This document shows, one piece after another, positions 1 to 9,321 of a DNA stretch of 64,000 nucleotides. Position 1 is the first letter of the stretch; each line of letters opens with the position of its first letter. The stretch comes from Chryseolinea soli (GTDB lineage Bacteria > Bacteroidota > Bacteroidia > Cytophagales > Cyclobacteriaceae), in contig NZ_CP032382.1 of NCBI RefSeq assembly GCF_003589925.1, positions 7,254,001 to 7,318,000 of the forward strand, given 5' to 3'. Position numbers and translations under genes: made by a program. Below the pieces are notes generated by a model, which saw nothing but the letters and a program-made list of their open reading frames with translations, was not told where the DNA came from and searched no databases.

Positions 1-35
1 GCAATGTCACGGATGGTCGCTTGGGTGTTTTTCAT
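1..35 (-). CDS. LacI-family transcriptional regulator, N-terminal fragment (runs off the left edge)
   Basis: Only the first twelve codons lie in the window, with the start codon at 35-33. They read MKNTQATIRDIA, which fits the opening of the LacI/GalR helix-turn-helix (TIxDIA). The gene is divergent from galK, so a role as repressor of the gal genes or of the nearby glycosidase operon is plausible; that role is inference. The fragment is too short to exclude another HTH family, but a TIRDIA motif within the first dozen residues is characteristic. Confidence 0.7.
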   Translation of the reverse strand, partial: MKNTQATIRDI

Positions 36-316
36 CTGCGGGTGCCCGGTATGTCGCCGGTGTTTTGATCAAAGTGGGGAGGGCGCCGGCGGCGGTGCTC
101 AAAGGTATACAAATGATAACGTTGCCGGAATCGTTTTTTCAAGAAAGCAGTGTTCATCGGGCTGTTTATCTCGCGGAAGTGACCGTATTTAGCATCGCTA
201 AGTTAATAGTTTGGGTTAAATTTTAATTTGGCACTGATAGAAGGCCGCTGGCTGCGGGCCCTTTTCCCCAGCCACGCCTCTATCTCCCTAAACCATTTTT
301 TAATCGCTAACCGATC
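36..316. promoter_or_regulatory. Divergent intergenic region between LacI-type gene and galK
   Basis: No gene is supported here. The region must hold both divergent promoters. A LacI-type operator core, AACGTT, sits at 118-123 within TGATAACGTTGCCG; LacI-family operators usually have a central CG. A box TTAATTTG at 223-230 is one base from the Bacteroidota -7 consensus TAnnTTTG and could serve galK, but no clear -33 TTTG is found at the right distance. These assignments are weak. Confidence 0.3.
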
Positions 317-1540
317 ATGAATCAGCCAAACGTGTTGACGCAAAAAGGATCCCTCCCCGAATTCCAACCTTCCGAGATCCGGAACAAGTTTCTAGAACGC
401 TATAAAACCGAACCACTGCTGGTACGCTCCCCGGGCCGCATCAATTTCATTGGCGAACACACCGACTACAACGAGGGCTTTGTGATGCCCGCCGCCATCG
501 ACCGCGACATCCTGGTGGCCATTGGTGCCTCGGCCGACTCCCGGTCCACGCTCTACTCCGTGAAGCACGACGAAACCCTGGAGTTTGATGTGCAACATCC
601 CGAAAAAGTGACGTTTCCCGCCTGGGCCAACTACCTGCTGGGGGTGGTGCGACAGTTTGTGGACAAGGGCTATGACGTGAAGCCCATTCATGCCATCATC
701 GACGGCAATGTTCCAACAGGAGCAGGGTTGTCGTCGTCGGCCGCGTTGGAGTGTGGGTTTGCTTTTGCACTGGATCACCTGCACGGATTTGGGATCCCCA
801 AGCTCGATCTCATTCACATCGCGCAATGGTCGGAGCACAACTACGTCGGCGTGAAGTGTGGCATCATGGACCAGTTCTCCAGCATGATGGGCGCCGCCGG
901 GAAGGCTTTTGTGCTGGACTGCCGTTCGCTGACCTACGAATATTTTCCCCTCAATCTGAAAGACTATGCCATCGTGCTTTGCGATACGATGGTGAAGCAC
1001 TCGCTGGCCAACTCGGCCTATAACACGCGACGCGCCGAGTGCGAAAAAGGCGTGTCGATCCTGAAGGCCCACTACCCGACCATCCAAAGCCTGCGCGATG
1101 TTACCCTGGAGATGATCGAGGCCCACCGCGAAGAATTTTCCCCAAAAGAATATGACCGCTGCACCTATGTGGTCGCCGAAAACCAACGTGTGCTGCTCGC
1201 CGCAGACGACCTGGCCAAGGGCAACCTGGCTTCCTTCGGCCAGCGCATGTATGAAACCCACGACGGACTTTCGCGCCTTTATGAAGTGAGCTGTCTCGAG
1301 CTGGATTTCCTGGTGGATGAGGCCAAAAAATTTGGCGGTGTGATCGGGGCCCGCATGATGGGTGGCGGATTTGGTGGCTGCACGATCAACCTCGTGCAAA
1401 AGAGCCGCGTCAATGAATTTATCGAAACGCTCAGCAGCGCCTATCGCAAGAATATTCACCGCGACATGCATGCCTACGTGGTGGCCTTGAAAGACGGCAC
1501 CAGCGTTATTCCCGCCATTGCCAAACCTTCCTTACTTTAA
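317..1540 (+). CDS. galK: Galactokinase
   Basis: Phosphorylates alpha-D-galactose to galactose-1-phosphate with ATP in the cytoplasm, the entry step of the Leloir pathway. The 407-residue protein is full length for the GHMP-kinase family. The galactokinase signature [16 protein letters not shown] is at residues 39-54, the phosphate-binding loop [11 protein letters not shown] at 135-145, the catalytic-Asp segment GIMDQF around residue 185, and the C-terminal GHMP motif MGGGFGG at 348-354. It is the first gene of galK-galT-galM, only 8 bp ahead of galT. No Shine-Dalgarno is visible, as usual in Bacteroidota. Confidence 0.97.
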   Translation: MNQPNVLTQKGSLPEFQPSEIRNKFLERYKTEPLLVRSPGRINFIGEHTDYNEGFVMPAAIDRDILVAIGASADSRSTLYSVKHDETLEFDVQHPEKVTFPAWANYLLGVVRQFVDKGYDVKPIHAIIDGNVPTGAGLSSSAALECGFAFALDHLHGFGIPKLDLIHIAQWSEHNYVGVKCGIMDQFSSMMGAAGKAFVLDCRSLTYEYFPLNLKDYAIVLCDTMVKHSLANSAYNTRRAECEKGVSILKAHYPTIQSLRDVTLEMIEAHREEFSPKEYDRCTYVVAENQRVLLAADDLAKGNLASFGQRMYETHDGLSRLYEVSCLELDFLVDEAKKFGGVIGARMMGGGFGGCTINLVQKSRVNEFIETLSSAYRKNIHRDMHAYVVALKDGTSVIPAIAKPSLL

Positions 1541-1548
1541 CTTTCCGT

Positions 1549-2595
1549 ATGGCTTTTGATGTTTCAGAACATTCTCATCGCAGATACAATCCGTTGACGG
1601 GCGAATGGGTGCAGGTGTCGCCACACCGCTCCAAACGCCCCTGGCAGGGACAGCAGGAAAAGACCGAGGGCGAAAGCATCCCGCCCTATGACCCCACGTG
1701 CTACCTGTGTCCCGGCAACAAGCGCTCCAACGGCGAACACAACCCGACCTATACCGGCCCGTTTGCGTTCACCAACGACTTTAGCGCCATCGTGGAAGAC
1801 GTCCCGGAGGGCACGATCGACGATGGCTTGTTCCAGGCAAAAACCGAAAAAGGAATTTGCCGGGTGATCTGCTTTTCGCCGCGGCACGACCTCACCATTC
1901 CCGAAATGGAAGTGGACCACATCGCGGCCGTGGTGCGGCTGTGGCAAGACGAATATGCGACGCTGGGCAGCAAACCTTTTGTGAACCATGTGCAGATCTT
2001 CGAGAACAAAGGGACCGTGATGGGATGCTCCAACCCACACCCGCACGGGCAGATCTGGAGTCAGGCCTCGGTGCCGGTGGAGCCCTCGAAAAAGCAGCAG
2101 CACCAGGCGGCTTATTTTGAACAGCACGGCCGGACCCTGTTGAGCGACTACCTGCAGCAGGAGCAGCGCGCCGCGCAACGCATCGTTTTTGAAAACGACC
2201 ATTTTGTGGCGCTCGTGCCGTTCTGGGCCACCTGGCCATTCGAGACCATGATCGTTCCCAAACGCGCCATGGCCGCCATCACGGAAATGACGCCGGCCGA
2301 AACCAACGCATTTGCCGACGCCTATAAGCGCCTGACCACGCGCTACGATAATCTTTTCTCCGTATCTTTCCCCTACTCGGCGGGCATTCACCAGGCGCCA
2401 ACAGACGGGAAAGCACACCCGGAGTGGCATTGGCATATGGTGTTTTATCCGCCGTTGTTGCGGTCGGCTACGGTGAAGAAATTTATGGTGGGGTATGAGA
2501 TGTTGGCCAATCCGCAGCGCGATATTACGCCGGAATCCAGCGCCGAACGCCTGCGTTCGCTTTCGGAGGTTCACTATAAAAAAGGAAAATACTAA
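1549..2595 (+). CDS. galT: Galactose-1-phosphate uridylyltransferase
   Basis: Exchanges UMP between UDP-glucose and galactose-1-phosphate, giving UDP-galactose and glucose-1-phosphate. The HIT-superfamily active site HPHGQ is at 164-168, with His166 the expected nucleophile, in the same position as in the E. coli enzyme. A zinc site is suggested by CYLC (Cys51 and Cys54) with His113 and His164. The 348-residue length is normal for the family. It lies 8 bp after galK and 15 bp before the secreted mutarotase, so all three are almost certainly cotranscribed. No galE is seen nearby; the epimerase would have to be encoded elsewhere. Confidence 0.97.
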   Translation: MAFDVSEHSHRRYNPLTGEWVQVSPHRSKRPWQGQQEKTEGESIPPYDPTCYLCPGNKRSNGEHNPTYTGPFAFTNDFSAIVEDVPEGTIDDGLFQAKTEKGICRVICFSPRHDLTIPEMEVDHIAAVVRLWQDEYATLGSKPFVNHVQIFENKGTVMGCSNPHPHGQIWSQASVPVEPSKKQQHQAAYFEQHGRTLLSDYLQQEQRAAQRIVFENDHFVALVPFWATWPFETMIVPKRAMAAITEMTPAETNAFADAYKRLTTRYDNLFSVSFPYSAGIHQAPTDGKAHPEWHWHMVFYPPLLRSATVKKFMVGYEMLANPQRDITPESSAERLRSLSEVHYKKGKY

Positions 2596-2610
2596 CCCCA
2601 GCCCTTTGCT

Positions 2611-3792
2611 ATGAGAAAATACCTGCTTTATTTGCCTGTAGGCCTTGCCATAATGCTTATGACGAATTCGTGCAAACCCAAAACGGACCAACCCGCCGAA
2701 ACCCAAGCGGTCGACTCGGCAGCCCATGGTCCCACCGTTAGCGAGGCCCCCTATGGCACGCTGCCCGACGGCACCGCCGTGACCTTGTACACGTTGAAGA
2801 ACACCCAAGGCACGGAAATGACCGTGACCAACTACGGCGGCCTGATCACCACCCTGAAAACCGCCGACAAGAACGGCACGTTTGAAGACATCGTGCTTGG
2901 TTATGATTCCCTTCAGGGCTATCTGAAAGCCTCTCCTTTTTTTGGCGCACTGGTGGGCCGCTACGGCAACCGCATCGCCAAAGGAAAATTCACCCTCGAT
3001 GGCAAAACTTATAGCCTGGCCGTTAACAACGGCCCCAACGCCCTTCACGGTGGACTGAAAGGGTTCGACAAGGTCGTGTGGACCGCTACCCCTTCCTCCA
3101 CGGCCGACGGTGCTGCACTTAAGCTCACCTACCTCGCCAAGGATATGGAAGAGGGCTACCCCGGCAACCTGCAGGTGGAAGTGAACTACACGCTCACCAA
3201 CGCCAACGAACTGAAGATCGACTACAAGGCCACCACCGACAAGAAAACAGTGTTGAATCTGACCCAACACACCTACTTCAATTTATCGGGCAACACCAAA
3301 ACCGACATCCTGGGCCACACGCTCACGCTGGCCGCTTCCAAATTTGTTCCCGTAGACAAAGGCCTCATCCCCACCGGAAAGTTACAAGATGTGAAAGGCA
3401 CGCCCTTCGATTTTCTGACACCCCACAAAGTGGGCGAGCGCATTAACGACGACAAAGATCCCCAGATCAAAATGGGCGGTGGCTACGACCACTGCTGGGT
3501 GCTCGACAAAACCGGATCCGGCCTCACTCCCGCCGCCACAGTCTACGACTCCGCCAGTGGCCGCTTCCTGGAAGCGTTCACCACCGAGCCCGGGGTTCAA
3601 TTCTATACTGGAAATTTCCTGGACGGCTCGATCACCGGCAAACACAACACCGTCTATGCCAAGCGTTATGGCCTCTGCCTGGAAACGGAACACTTTCCGG
3701 ATTCGCCAAATCAACCTCAGTTCCCCACCACGGTGTTGAACCCGGGTGAAACGTATACTTCTCAGACCGTCTTCAAGTTCTCGACAAAATAA
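2611..3792 (+). CDS. galM: Aldose 1-epimerase (galactose mutarotase), lipoprotein
   Basis: Interconverts alpha and beta anomers of galactose or glucose, supplying galactokinase with the alpha form. The N-terminus has a hydrophobic stretch ending in MTNSC, so Cys21 is the likely lipidation site and the enzyme should act outside the cytoplasm. Mutarotase motifs are clear: NGPNALHGG at 140-148 (His146), TQHTYFNL with catalytic His220, YDHCW near 292, and CLETEHFPDSPNQ with the catalytic Glu at 358. It is the last gene of the gal operon and is followed by a strong hairpin terminator. The 393-residue length reflects the lipoprotein leader. Confidence 0.95.
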   Translation: MRKYLLYLPVGLAIMLMTNSCKPKTDQPAETQAVDSAAHGPTVSEAPYGTLPDGTAVTLYTLKNTQGTEMTVTNYGGLITTLKTADKNGTFEDIVLGYDSLQGYLKASPFFGALVGRYGNRIAKGKFTLDGKTYSLAVNNGPNALHGGLKGFDKVVWTATPSSTADGAALKLTYLAKDMEEGYPGNLQVEVNYTLTNANELKIDYKATTDKKTVLNLTQHTYFNLSGNTKTDILGHTLTLAASKFVPVDKGLIPTGKLQDVKGTPFDFLTPHKVGERINDDKDPQIKMGGGYDHCWVLDKTGSGLTPAATVYDSASGRFLEAFTTEPGVQFYTGNFLDGSITGKHNTVYAKRYGLCLETEHFPDSPNQPQFPTTVLNPGETYTSQTVFKFSTK

Positions 3793-3813
3793 AAGGACTC
3801 ATCAAGTCATAAA

Positions 3814-3846
3814 AAAAGAAGCTGCCTCGAAAGGGCAGCTTCTTTT
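3814..3846 (+). terminator. Bidirectional intrinsic terminator between the gal operon and the glycosidase operon
   Basis: A 13-bp perfect stem (3814-3826 pairs with 3834-3846; core AAGAAGCTGCC / GGCAGCTTCTT) encloses a 7-nt loop. It carries A-runs upstream and T-runs downstream, so it can act for galM on the plus strand and for the convergent gene ending at 3898 on the minus strand. Confidence 0.9.
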
Positions 3847-3897
3847 CATTCAAGGAGAGGCTCACCTGGGCTCTGCACGAGCCCACGAGTGTAATAA

Positions 3898-5034
3898 TCA
3901 ATTCTTCCCCGTCAAAGACTTTATCAAAGCCACTTCATCCTTCTTATACGGCTTGCCGTCCTTCCTGAAAATATCATGAAACCACAATTTAGGCTCGCCT
4001 CCTTTTGGCATCGGCGCACTCCACGCATAGATCGTGTTGGTCTTTCCGGAAACAAATCCCCAGTTATACGCTCCAATATTTTCCGCTTTCAGCATAGGCA
4101 TGACGTTGCTGAATAAGCTGCCCCGCGTACGCGCCATATACTCCGTGCAAATCAAAGGGCGTCCATAGGCCTTCAGACTGTCGATCAGTTTTTTATGCTC
4201 TTCGGGCACGTCATAGTTGTGATAGGTGATCACGTCGGAGTTGGCCAGCTGATATTTATTCAGGTCAACCAAATCGCCAGCCCACACGCCAGACGACAAA
4301 GGCTGCGAAGGATTTACTTCACGTCCCCATTGAAACATCTTTTCTAGTAGGGGCAGCGATTTATTTTTGTTGTTGCTGTTGCCCGGTTCGTTATACAGAT
4401 CCCACAGCACGATGCGCTTGTCATCTTTGAAATGCGTGAGCACGTCTTTGGTGTACTTCTCAAGTGTGGCCAGTTGTGTGGAGTCAAATGTGGTGTGTGT
4501 GGTGTCGGCGAAGATGCGCGGGCCGGGGTCGCGGACCCAGCCGGAATTGTGAATGCCGGTTTTGGGTTCGGGTTGTTTGCCGGATTGGTATTCGGGATTC
4601 CAGCAGTCGTCGAGGAACACAAACAACGTGGAGATGTGATGTTTGTCGGCGATGGTGAGGTAGGTGTTCATGCGGTCCTTAAAACCTGCGGGATCCACTT
4701 CCCACGCCAGGTGGTGCAGGTAGACGCGCATCGAGTTCATGCCGATGGACTCCGCCCATCCCAACTCGCGGTTGATCGTGGCCGTGTCGAACGATTCGGC
4801 CTGCCACATTTCCAATTGGTTGATGGCCGTGCTGGGTATGAAGTCGCTGCCGCGCAGCCAGCCCCATTGGGTATACCAGGCGTTGGCTTGTTCTTTCGTC
4901 CACACCTCGCGCACGGTCTTCACGGTGTCAGCTACTGTCGCGGTGTCGGCCGGCTTTTCTTTTTTCGCGCACGACAACAGGGTTAATGCAAAACAAAATG
5001 CGAGGAAGGGAATGGTTTTAAAGATATGCTTCAT
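3898..5034 (-). CDS. Cellulase-family (clan A, GH5-like) glycoside hydrolase lipoprotein
   Basis: A (beta/alpha)8-barrel glycosidase predicted to cleave a beta-linked glycan at the cell surface. Residues 1-22 form an SPII signal ending TLLSC (Cys22). Clan-A catalytic positions are visible: WDLYNEP with acid/base Glu216 and ICTEY with nucleophile Glu298. The segment WTKEQANAWYTQWGWL at 45-60 and a barrel strand MRVYLHHL at 102-109 fit GH5-type mannanase or cellulase-like proteins often labelled 1,4-beta-xylanase. It is the last gene of a three-gene operon after the GH172 and GtaA-like genes (75 bp gap). The substrate cannot be read from sequence. Confidence 0.85.
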   Translation of the reverse strand: MKHIFKTIPFLAFCFALTLLSCAKKEKPADTATVADTVKTVREVWTKEQANAWYTQWGWLRGSDFIPSTAINQLEMWQAESFDTATINRELGWAESIGMNSMRVYLHHLAWEVDPAGFKDRMNTYLTIADKHHISTLFVFLDDCWNPEYQSGKQPEPKTGIHNSGWVRDPGPRIFADTTHTTFDSTQLATLEKYTKDVLTHFKDDKRIVLWDLYNEPGNSNNKNKSLPLLEKMFQWGREVNPSQPLSSGVWAGDLVDLNKYQLANSDVITYHNYDVPEEHKKLIDSLKAYGRPLICTEYMARTRGSLFSNVMPMLKAENIGAYNWGFVSGKTNTIYAWSAPMPKGGEPKLWFHDIFRKDGKPYKKDEVALIKSLTGKN

Positions 5035-5109
5035 GTTAAAATGATACGTTAATAAATTACGATGTTGATAAAATGCGATATAAAATTGATTTAGGATGCT
5101 CGTTGTCGA

Positions 5110-6261
5110 TCAATTGACTTCCAGATCGTTCTTCGCCGGCAGCTTTGGAAAGGGTGCATGGGGTTCGGTTTGATACCAGTAGACCACCGCGCTGATGTCG
5201 GACTGTTGTGGCAAGTAGCGTCCTTCGCTGCGCCAGCCCAGGTCTTGGATGGTCACCTTCAAATCTTTTTCAAACCGGATGGGATCCATGATGTGCCAGC
5301 GATACAAACCAAAACGTTGCTGTGAGGTGTAGACCCCGTCGGGGCGGATGACCTGGTGAAGCCCGGTGTAGGCCGTGGAGAATTCCTGGTATTGGTGCGT
5401 CTTCCGGTTTTCGAAATTATAGGAGCCGCAGAAATAATCTTCCGTGCCGGTGCCGGCGATGGTGGGAAATTTCGTGTCGCCGTCCATGAAGAATTTGATC
5501 TCGCCTTCGCCCCACCAGCCATTGTTGTTCACGCCCCAGGCGAGGTAGGTGCCCACATAGTGTCCCTTGCCTTTCACACCGTCAATGAGCGTGAAGAGCG
5601 AGCCCTTGGTGGGATTGCTGCGACGGAATTGGGCATGAAGATAGGCGGCGTCTGCCGGCACGTCGGTGAGCGTGTAGTCCACCTGATAGTACAGCGTCAT
5701 CTTCTCGGCAGCGATGTTCTCCATGGTGATCTTGCATTTTTTGCGGAAGGGCATCGACCAATAGCAATTGAATGCGCTGCCGGGGTTGACCGTGACGGCC
5801 TGCGAATTCAGGTGGGCATACTCACCCCATCCCATGCCAAAGAAATCGCCGACGGGCACTTCGATGGAGGGCTCTTTTTCATCGTCCCAATAAAAGCGAA
5901 GAATGGAGTAACGCCAGTTGCCCGTGGGCGTGATCCAGATGTGTTGTATGGCGCCCGAGCCGGTGATCTCCGCCATGGTGTAGGTCTGGCCCGGCTCGAT
6001 CACCACGAAAGGATTCACCTTCCATCCCTGTCCCAGATCGCGCGCCGCATTGCGGGCACTCCCCTGCTCCAATGTGGCGGTGCCACCTTTGCCCGGTTCG
6101 CCCGTGGGATTCTCGGTGCTGATGGAACGCGTTTTTGCATTGGACAAGCGCGAGAGATTGCCCAGGTTCATCTCGAGCCCATTGAAATTAGAGGACTGCG
6201 CCATGACGGACGCGGCCAGGAAGGACAGCGCCATAAGGCTGGTAATTTTTTTCATAAGCAT
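5110..6261 (-). CDS. DUF2961 / glycoside hydrolase family 172 protein, secreted
   Basis: Members of GH172 (formerly DUF2961) act on alpha-fructofuranosides or alpha-arabinofuranosides and fold as double jelly rolls that assemble as trimers. A Sec signal peptide ends near SVMAQ. Family hallmarks are STENPTGEPGKGG near residue 48 and the segment GTEDYFCGSYNF with a conserved acidic pair. At 383 residues it is full length. An alternative start is the second Met (MKK, 6255). It is the middle gene of the operon, 81 bp after the DUF4965 gene and 75 bp before the clan-A glycosidase. The substrate is unknown. Confidence 0.88.
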   Translation of the reverse strand: MLMKKITSLMALSFLAASVMAQSSNFNGLEMNLGNLSRLSNAKTRSISTENPTGEPGKGGTATLEQGSARNAARDLGQGWKVNPFVVIEPGQTYTMAEITGSGAIQHIWITPTGNWRYSILRFYWDDEKEPSIEVPVGDFFGMGWGEYAHLNSQAVTVNPGSAFNCYWSMPFRKKCKITMENIAAEKMTLYYQVDYTLTDVPADAAYLHAQFRRSNPTKGSLFTLIDGVKGKGHYVGTYLAWGVNNNGWWGEGEIKFFMDGDTKFPTIAGTGTEDYFCGSYNFENRKTHQYQEFSTAYTGLHQVIRPDGVYTSQQRFGLYRWHIMDPIRFEKDLKVTIQDLGWRSEGRYLPQQSDISAVVYWYQTEPHAPFPKLPAKNDLEVN

Positions 6262-6342
6262 AAGTCGTTCTGGTTTTCCCTAAGATAATTATTCCAGGCA
6301 TTTCGCCTGTTATGTACCCCGGGGCTTCGCAGATCTTCTTGC

Positions 6343-8784
6343 CTACTTGTCCAGCAATTTTATAAAATATCCACCCACCACGCTACGGGCCTGGAACCCG
6401 ACTTGTCGTCCATCCAAGGTCTCGTGCCAGTCGCTCAGCGGCACCCGCGTGGGGGTTTCGGTGGCAAAGGTGTAGATGGGTTTTACCAGCGCCTCGAAAT
6501 CTTTCCGGTTATCCGCCAGGGTGGCCGTCCACAAGATCCAGTCCGATTTGGTGTAGGTCTTGCGGCTGTCGAGCGGCAGGCCGAAGGCATTTTGTTTGGT
6601 GAGATAATATTTCACTTCCGTGGCGTAGACTTCTTTGGGGAACAGTTCCAGGCCCAGCAGTTTGTCCCACACCAGGTTGTATTTCTGGCTCCAGGTTCCC
6701 GGCTGGCCAAAGGCCAGCGTATAGTGGTCGCCATCGGCGGCGAGGGGCATCCATTTCGTGGCCAGCTCTTTTGCCAGAGCCTTGTATTTGGTGGCGGTCG
6801 CGGTTTCGCCGAGTGCTGCGGCCAACTGCGCATAGGCGCCGATGCCCACGATGGCTTTCACCGACAGGTTGGCGTTGCGCGCCAGGTGGCCCGCAAAATC
6901 GTCGGTGCACAATTGGTTGCCGGGATCGAAGCCGTCTTTCTCCAGGAACTGCACCCATTGGGTTAGGGTGGTCCAATGCTTGCGTGCATAGGACGCGTTG
7001 CCTTCGGCTTTGGCGATGGCCGCCGTGAGAATGATCATGTTGCCCGACTCTTCCACGGGCATGTCTTCGCCATAGGTTTGGCCATTGGCCAACGGGTAGG
7101 TGCCGAGGTCGTGGGCCGCGAAAGGCTTGGCCCATTTTCCGGACTCACTGTAATAGAAAATGCCGTTGAGCATTCCCTTCAACAAATCGGGATTGTAGAC
7201 CAGGAACAACGGCGCCGAGGGATAGGTGACGTCTACCGTGTTGATCGACCCGTTGCTAAAGTTTTCCTTCGACAGAAAAAGAATGTCGCCCTGCGGGCTC
7301 TTCACCAACTGATGCGCCGCAATGGCCTGGCGGTAGGCGATGACACACAGCCTGGCATATTGTTCGCCGCCGGCGCGCAAGGCGTCGGCATAAAGTTTTT
7401 CGTCAAATGTTTTGCAGGCCGACTGGATGGACCGAAAATCTTTCCAGGCCTTGCTCACGACTTGTTGGATCGTGGCTCCGTCTTTGCTCCACCACGCTTT
7501 CAGGTTTTGGTTGAAGTATTGGATGGCCTCGCCATCGTCGTAGGCCAGCAGCACGGTCTTGTCAACGGCGGTGCTGCTGATGGTGCCCACATCAAAGTAT
7601 GTGTTCAGCCACAGCGATGTGCCGGTGACAGAGGGTTTGCCGGGTGAAGGCTTGGTGGATGAAAATCCTTTGAGCAACTCGTCTATCGTGGAGATGGTTT
7701 GCCACGGTTTTTCATTATCGGAGGCCACGGCATAGGCATAGCCCCAATCGATGCGCACGTCGTCGCCCTTCCGTTTCAGGACCGGCTGCTCGACGGTGCC
7801 GGCCTTCAACCATTGAAAGCCTCCCTCCCCTTTGCGCTCGGCCACCACCGGCTGGCGCCACGAGTTCACGGCGAGGTTTGAGGACGCGCTGATGTTCAGT
7901 TGCACAGCGTGTTGCTTGTTGTCGGTAGAGCGCACGCTCACGTTGATGTAGGAGACGGGACGCGACAGCAGGTCGAGGTCGCTCATTAAGAGCGGGCTTA
8001 GGAAGGTGAGGTCCAGTGCCACCGGGCCGCATTGAAACGTGTATTTGGTTTGCGTGGCGGTGACCCACACTGCCGTCTGTGTGGCCGGGGTCAATTCTTT
8101 TGGCGACGTTTGTTTGGCCAGGCCGGCGTCGATCCAGCCATTTCCTCTTGGGTTAATGCAATGCATGGCCAACACATTTTTGCCTTTAACGAGCTTGCTC
8201 TTCACGGCATCGGACACGGGATAGGTTGTGTAGTCGCCGATCCAACAATTTTCGCAGCTGTATACTTTCTCGCCGTTCAGGTACACCTCCACATCGTCGT
8301 CATGACGGAGTTGGAGGAGGAGCTTTTCGAACGATGTGCTTTCTTTAAAGTCGAAGGTGCGCCGCACCCAGATCTCGGGCGAGGACCAGACGGTGGCCGG
8401 GTTGGCTTCGGGTGTGCCGAAGGGAGCCTTGCCGACAGTCCAGGCGGCATCGTCGAACTTGGGATCCATCCAGCCGTCGGCGGGTTTTTGTTCGGTGTAG
8501 CGGCAATCGTAAGGCTTGGTTTCGCCGGTGGGCAGCACGTCTTGCAGCGGGTATTCGGGTTGGCCGAGGAAGTTATACATCTTTCCATCCACCTTGATCA
8601 ACCCCAGCAACGGCTGCGGCTTGCCCGTCCAATGCCGGGTAGGGCTTTCGTTGACGCGGTCGGTGAACGACCACAGGCTGAAGTAGGGATTGTGGGTCAC
8701 CAACGGATAGGCTGGGGCCTTGTTTACCTGGGCCTGAAGGGTTGTGGCGAGGGCCACGAAAACAAAGACAGATATAAAGCGCAT
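6343..8784 (-). CDS. Glutaminase-A-like family protein (DUF4964/DUF5127/DUF4965/DUF1793), secreted
   Basis: An 813-residue exported protein with the architecture of the fungal glutaminase A (GtaA)-related family, in Bacteroidota usually found among polysaccharide genes and probably a glycosidase-like six-hairpin enzyme rather than a true glutaminase. The signal peptide is residues 1-19 (ends LQAQ). The N-terminus has the DUF4964-like segment [12 protein letters not shown] and [12 protein letters not shown] galactose-binding-like beta-sandwich follows at about 105-225 ([18 protein letters not shown]), an apparent insertion in the DUF4964/DUF5127 part. The C-terminal half carries DUF4965 and the DUF1793 helical barrel ([34 protein letters not shown]). 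It is the first gene of the operon with GH172 and the clan-A glycosidase, preceded by a perfect palindrome. Confidence 0.85.
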   Translation of the reverse strand: MRFISVFVFVALATTLQAQVNKAPAYPLVTHNPYFSLWSFTDRVNESPTRHWTGKPQPLLGLIKVDGKMYNFLGQPEYPLQDVLPTGETKPYDCRYTEQKPADGWMDPKFDDAAWTVGKAPFGTPEANPATVWSSPEIWVRRTFDFKESTSFEKLLLQLRHDDDVEVYLNGEKVYSCENCWIGDYTTYPVSDAVKSKLVKGKNVLAMHCINPRGNGWIDAGLAKQTSPKELTPATQTAVWVTATQTKYTFQCGPVALDLTFLSPLLMSDLDLLSRPVSYINVSVRSTDNKQHAVQLNISASSNLAVNSWRQPVVAERKGEGGFQWLKAGTVEQPVLKRKGDDVRIDWGYAYAVASDNEKPWQTISTIDELLKGFSSTKPSPGKPSVTGTSLWLNTYFDVGTISSTAVDKTVLLAYDDGEAIQYFNQNLKAWWSKDGATIQQVVSKAWKDFRSIQSACKTFDEKLYADALRAGGEQYARLCVIAYRQAIAAHQLVKSPQGDILFLSKENFSNGSINTVDVTYPSAPLFLVYNPDLLKGMLNGIFYYSESGKWAKPFAAHDLGTYPLANGQTYGEDMPVEESGNMIILTAAIAKAEGNASYARKHWTTLTQWVQFLEKDGFDPGNQLCTDDFAGHLARNANLSVKAIVGIGAYAQLAAALGETATATKYKALAKELATKWMPLAADGDHYTLAFGQPGTWSQKYNLVWDKLLGLELFPKEVYATEVKYYLTKQNAFGLPLDSRKTYTKSDWILWTATLADNRKDFEALVKPIYTFATETPTRVPLSDWHETLDGRQVGFQARSVVGGYFIKLLDK

Positions 8785-8799
8785 TATAGAGGGTTTTAG

Positions 8800-8814
8800 G
8801 GTTTACTGTAAACC
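8800..8814 (-). promoter_or_regulatory. Perfect 15-bp palindrome, candidate operator of the glycosidase operon
   Basis: GGTTTACTGTAAACC reads as two 7-bp arms around one central base. It ends 15 bp upstream of the first start codon (8784) of the three-gene operon, where a repressor could block transcription. The binding factor is unknown; an odd-centred site fits a GntR-type dimer better than a classical LacI-type dimer. Confidence 0.5.
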
Positions 8815-9321
8815 GCTAGCAATCTGAAATTTTTTGGGAGAAGTTCAAGGGGTTTGGACTTTAATCGGGTAAAAAAACGATGCCGGTGAGTGAATATCCT
8901 GTTTTTAGGGGAGCTGTCGGCGAATGATTTCAGCGGAGCTGTGAAATTAAAAATCGAAACGTTTTACCACATCCGGGTTAATACTGAAATCGGTTTGGTC
9001 ATTTTAGCAGGGTAACGTCACATCAAATAGCGTGTAGCGTTGTCGTTGCAACGTTTTCGGTGTGGGTTTGGCGTTTGTCATGGGGAACGCTTGAATCGGC
9101 CCGGCCAGGGATTGGAGTGGAAAGCCCGGAGTGCGGTGGGGAAAGGGCGTGTGATTTGTTCGTGGGACACCAACAAATGGTCAATCGGGTTCTTGGAGTG
9201 GAGCGACAAAGGGATTGGGCGGACTTGGAGCGGAAAGCCCGACCCGCAGGGGGCCGCCTAAAATGAATCATCTTGAAATCACAAGTGCACCGATCTTTGA
9301 ACTTCAACCGGATGTGTTGTC
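8815..9321. other. Gene-poor divergent region with a repeated 17-base motif
   Basis: No convincing ORF. TTGGAGTGGAAAGCCCG at 9112-9128 recurs with one change (TTGGAGCGGAAAGCCCG) at 9225-9241, and a shorter relative TTGGAGTGGAGCGAC lies at 9193. The last copy is flanked by complementary GGCGG (9218-9222) and CCGCC (9254-9258), with an inner GCGG/CCGC pair, so it could fold. Similar GCGGAAAGCCC...GACCCG segments are, as I recall, common between genes in Bacteroidota; that recollection is not verified here. Confidence 0.4.
9112..9258 (+). repeat. Dispersed TTGGAGYGGAAAGCCCG repeat copies, possible structured RNA
   Basis: Two near-identical 17-mers 113 bases apart, plus a partial third copy between them at 9193. 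The downstream copy is enclosed by a GGCGG/CCGCC stem and lies about 60 bases ahead of the desaturase gene. It could be a leader-RNA element, a decayed repeat or a small RNA terminator; the sequence alone does not decide. Confidence 0.35.

Noticed and set aside
4..192. Plus-strand ORF at the left edge
   Set aside because: No protein-like composition; the minus strand here carries the start of a LacI-type gene and a divergent promoter region.
392..1471. A 359-codon minus-strand ORF opposite galK
   Set aside because: Shadow of galK; no domain and antisense-like composition.
1564..3270. A 568-codon minus-strand ORF lying opposite galT and galM
   Set aside because: Its translation is repetitive in Gly, Val and His with no domain, which is expected for the antisense of GC-biased codons; galT and galM are secure on the plus strand.
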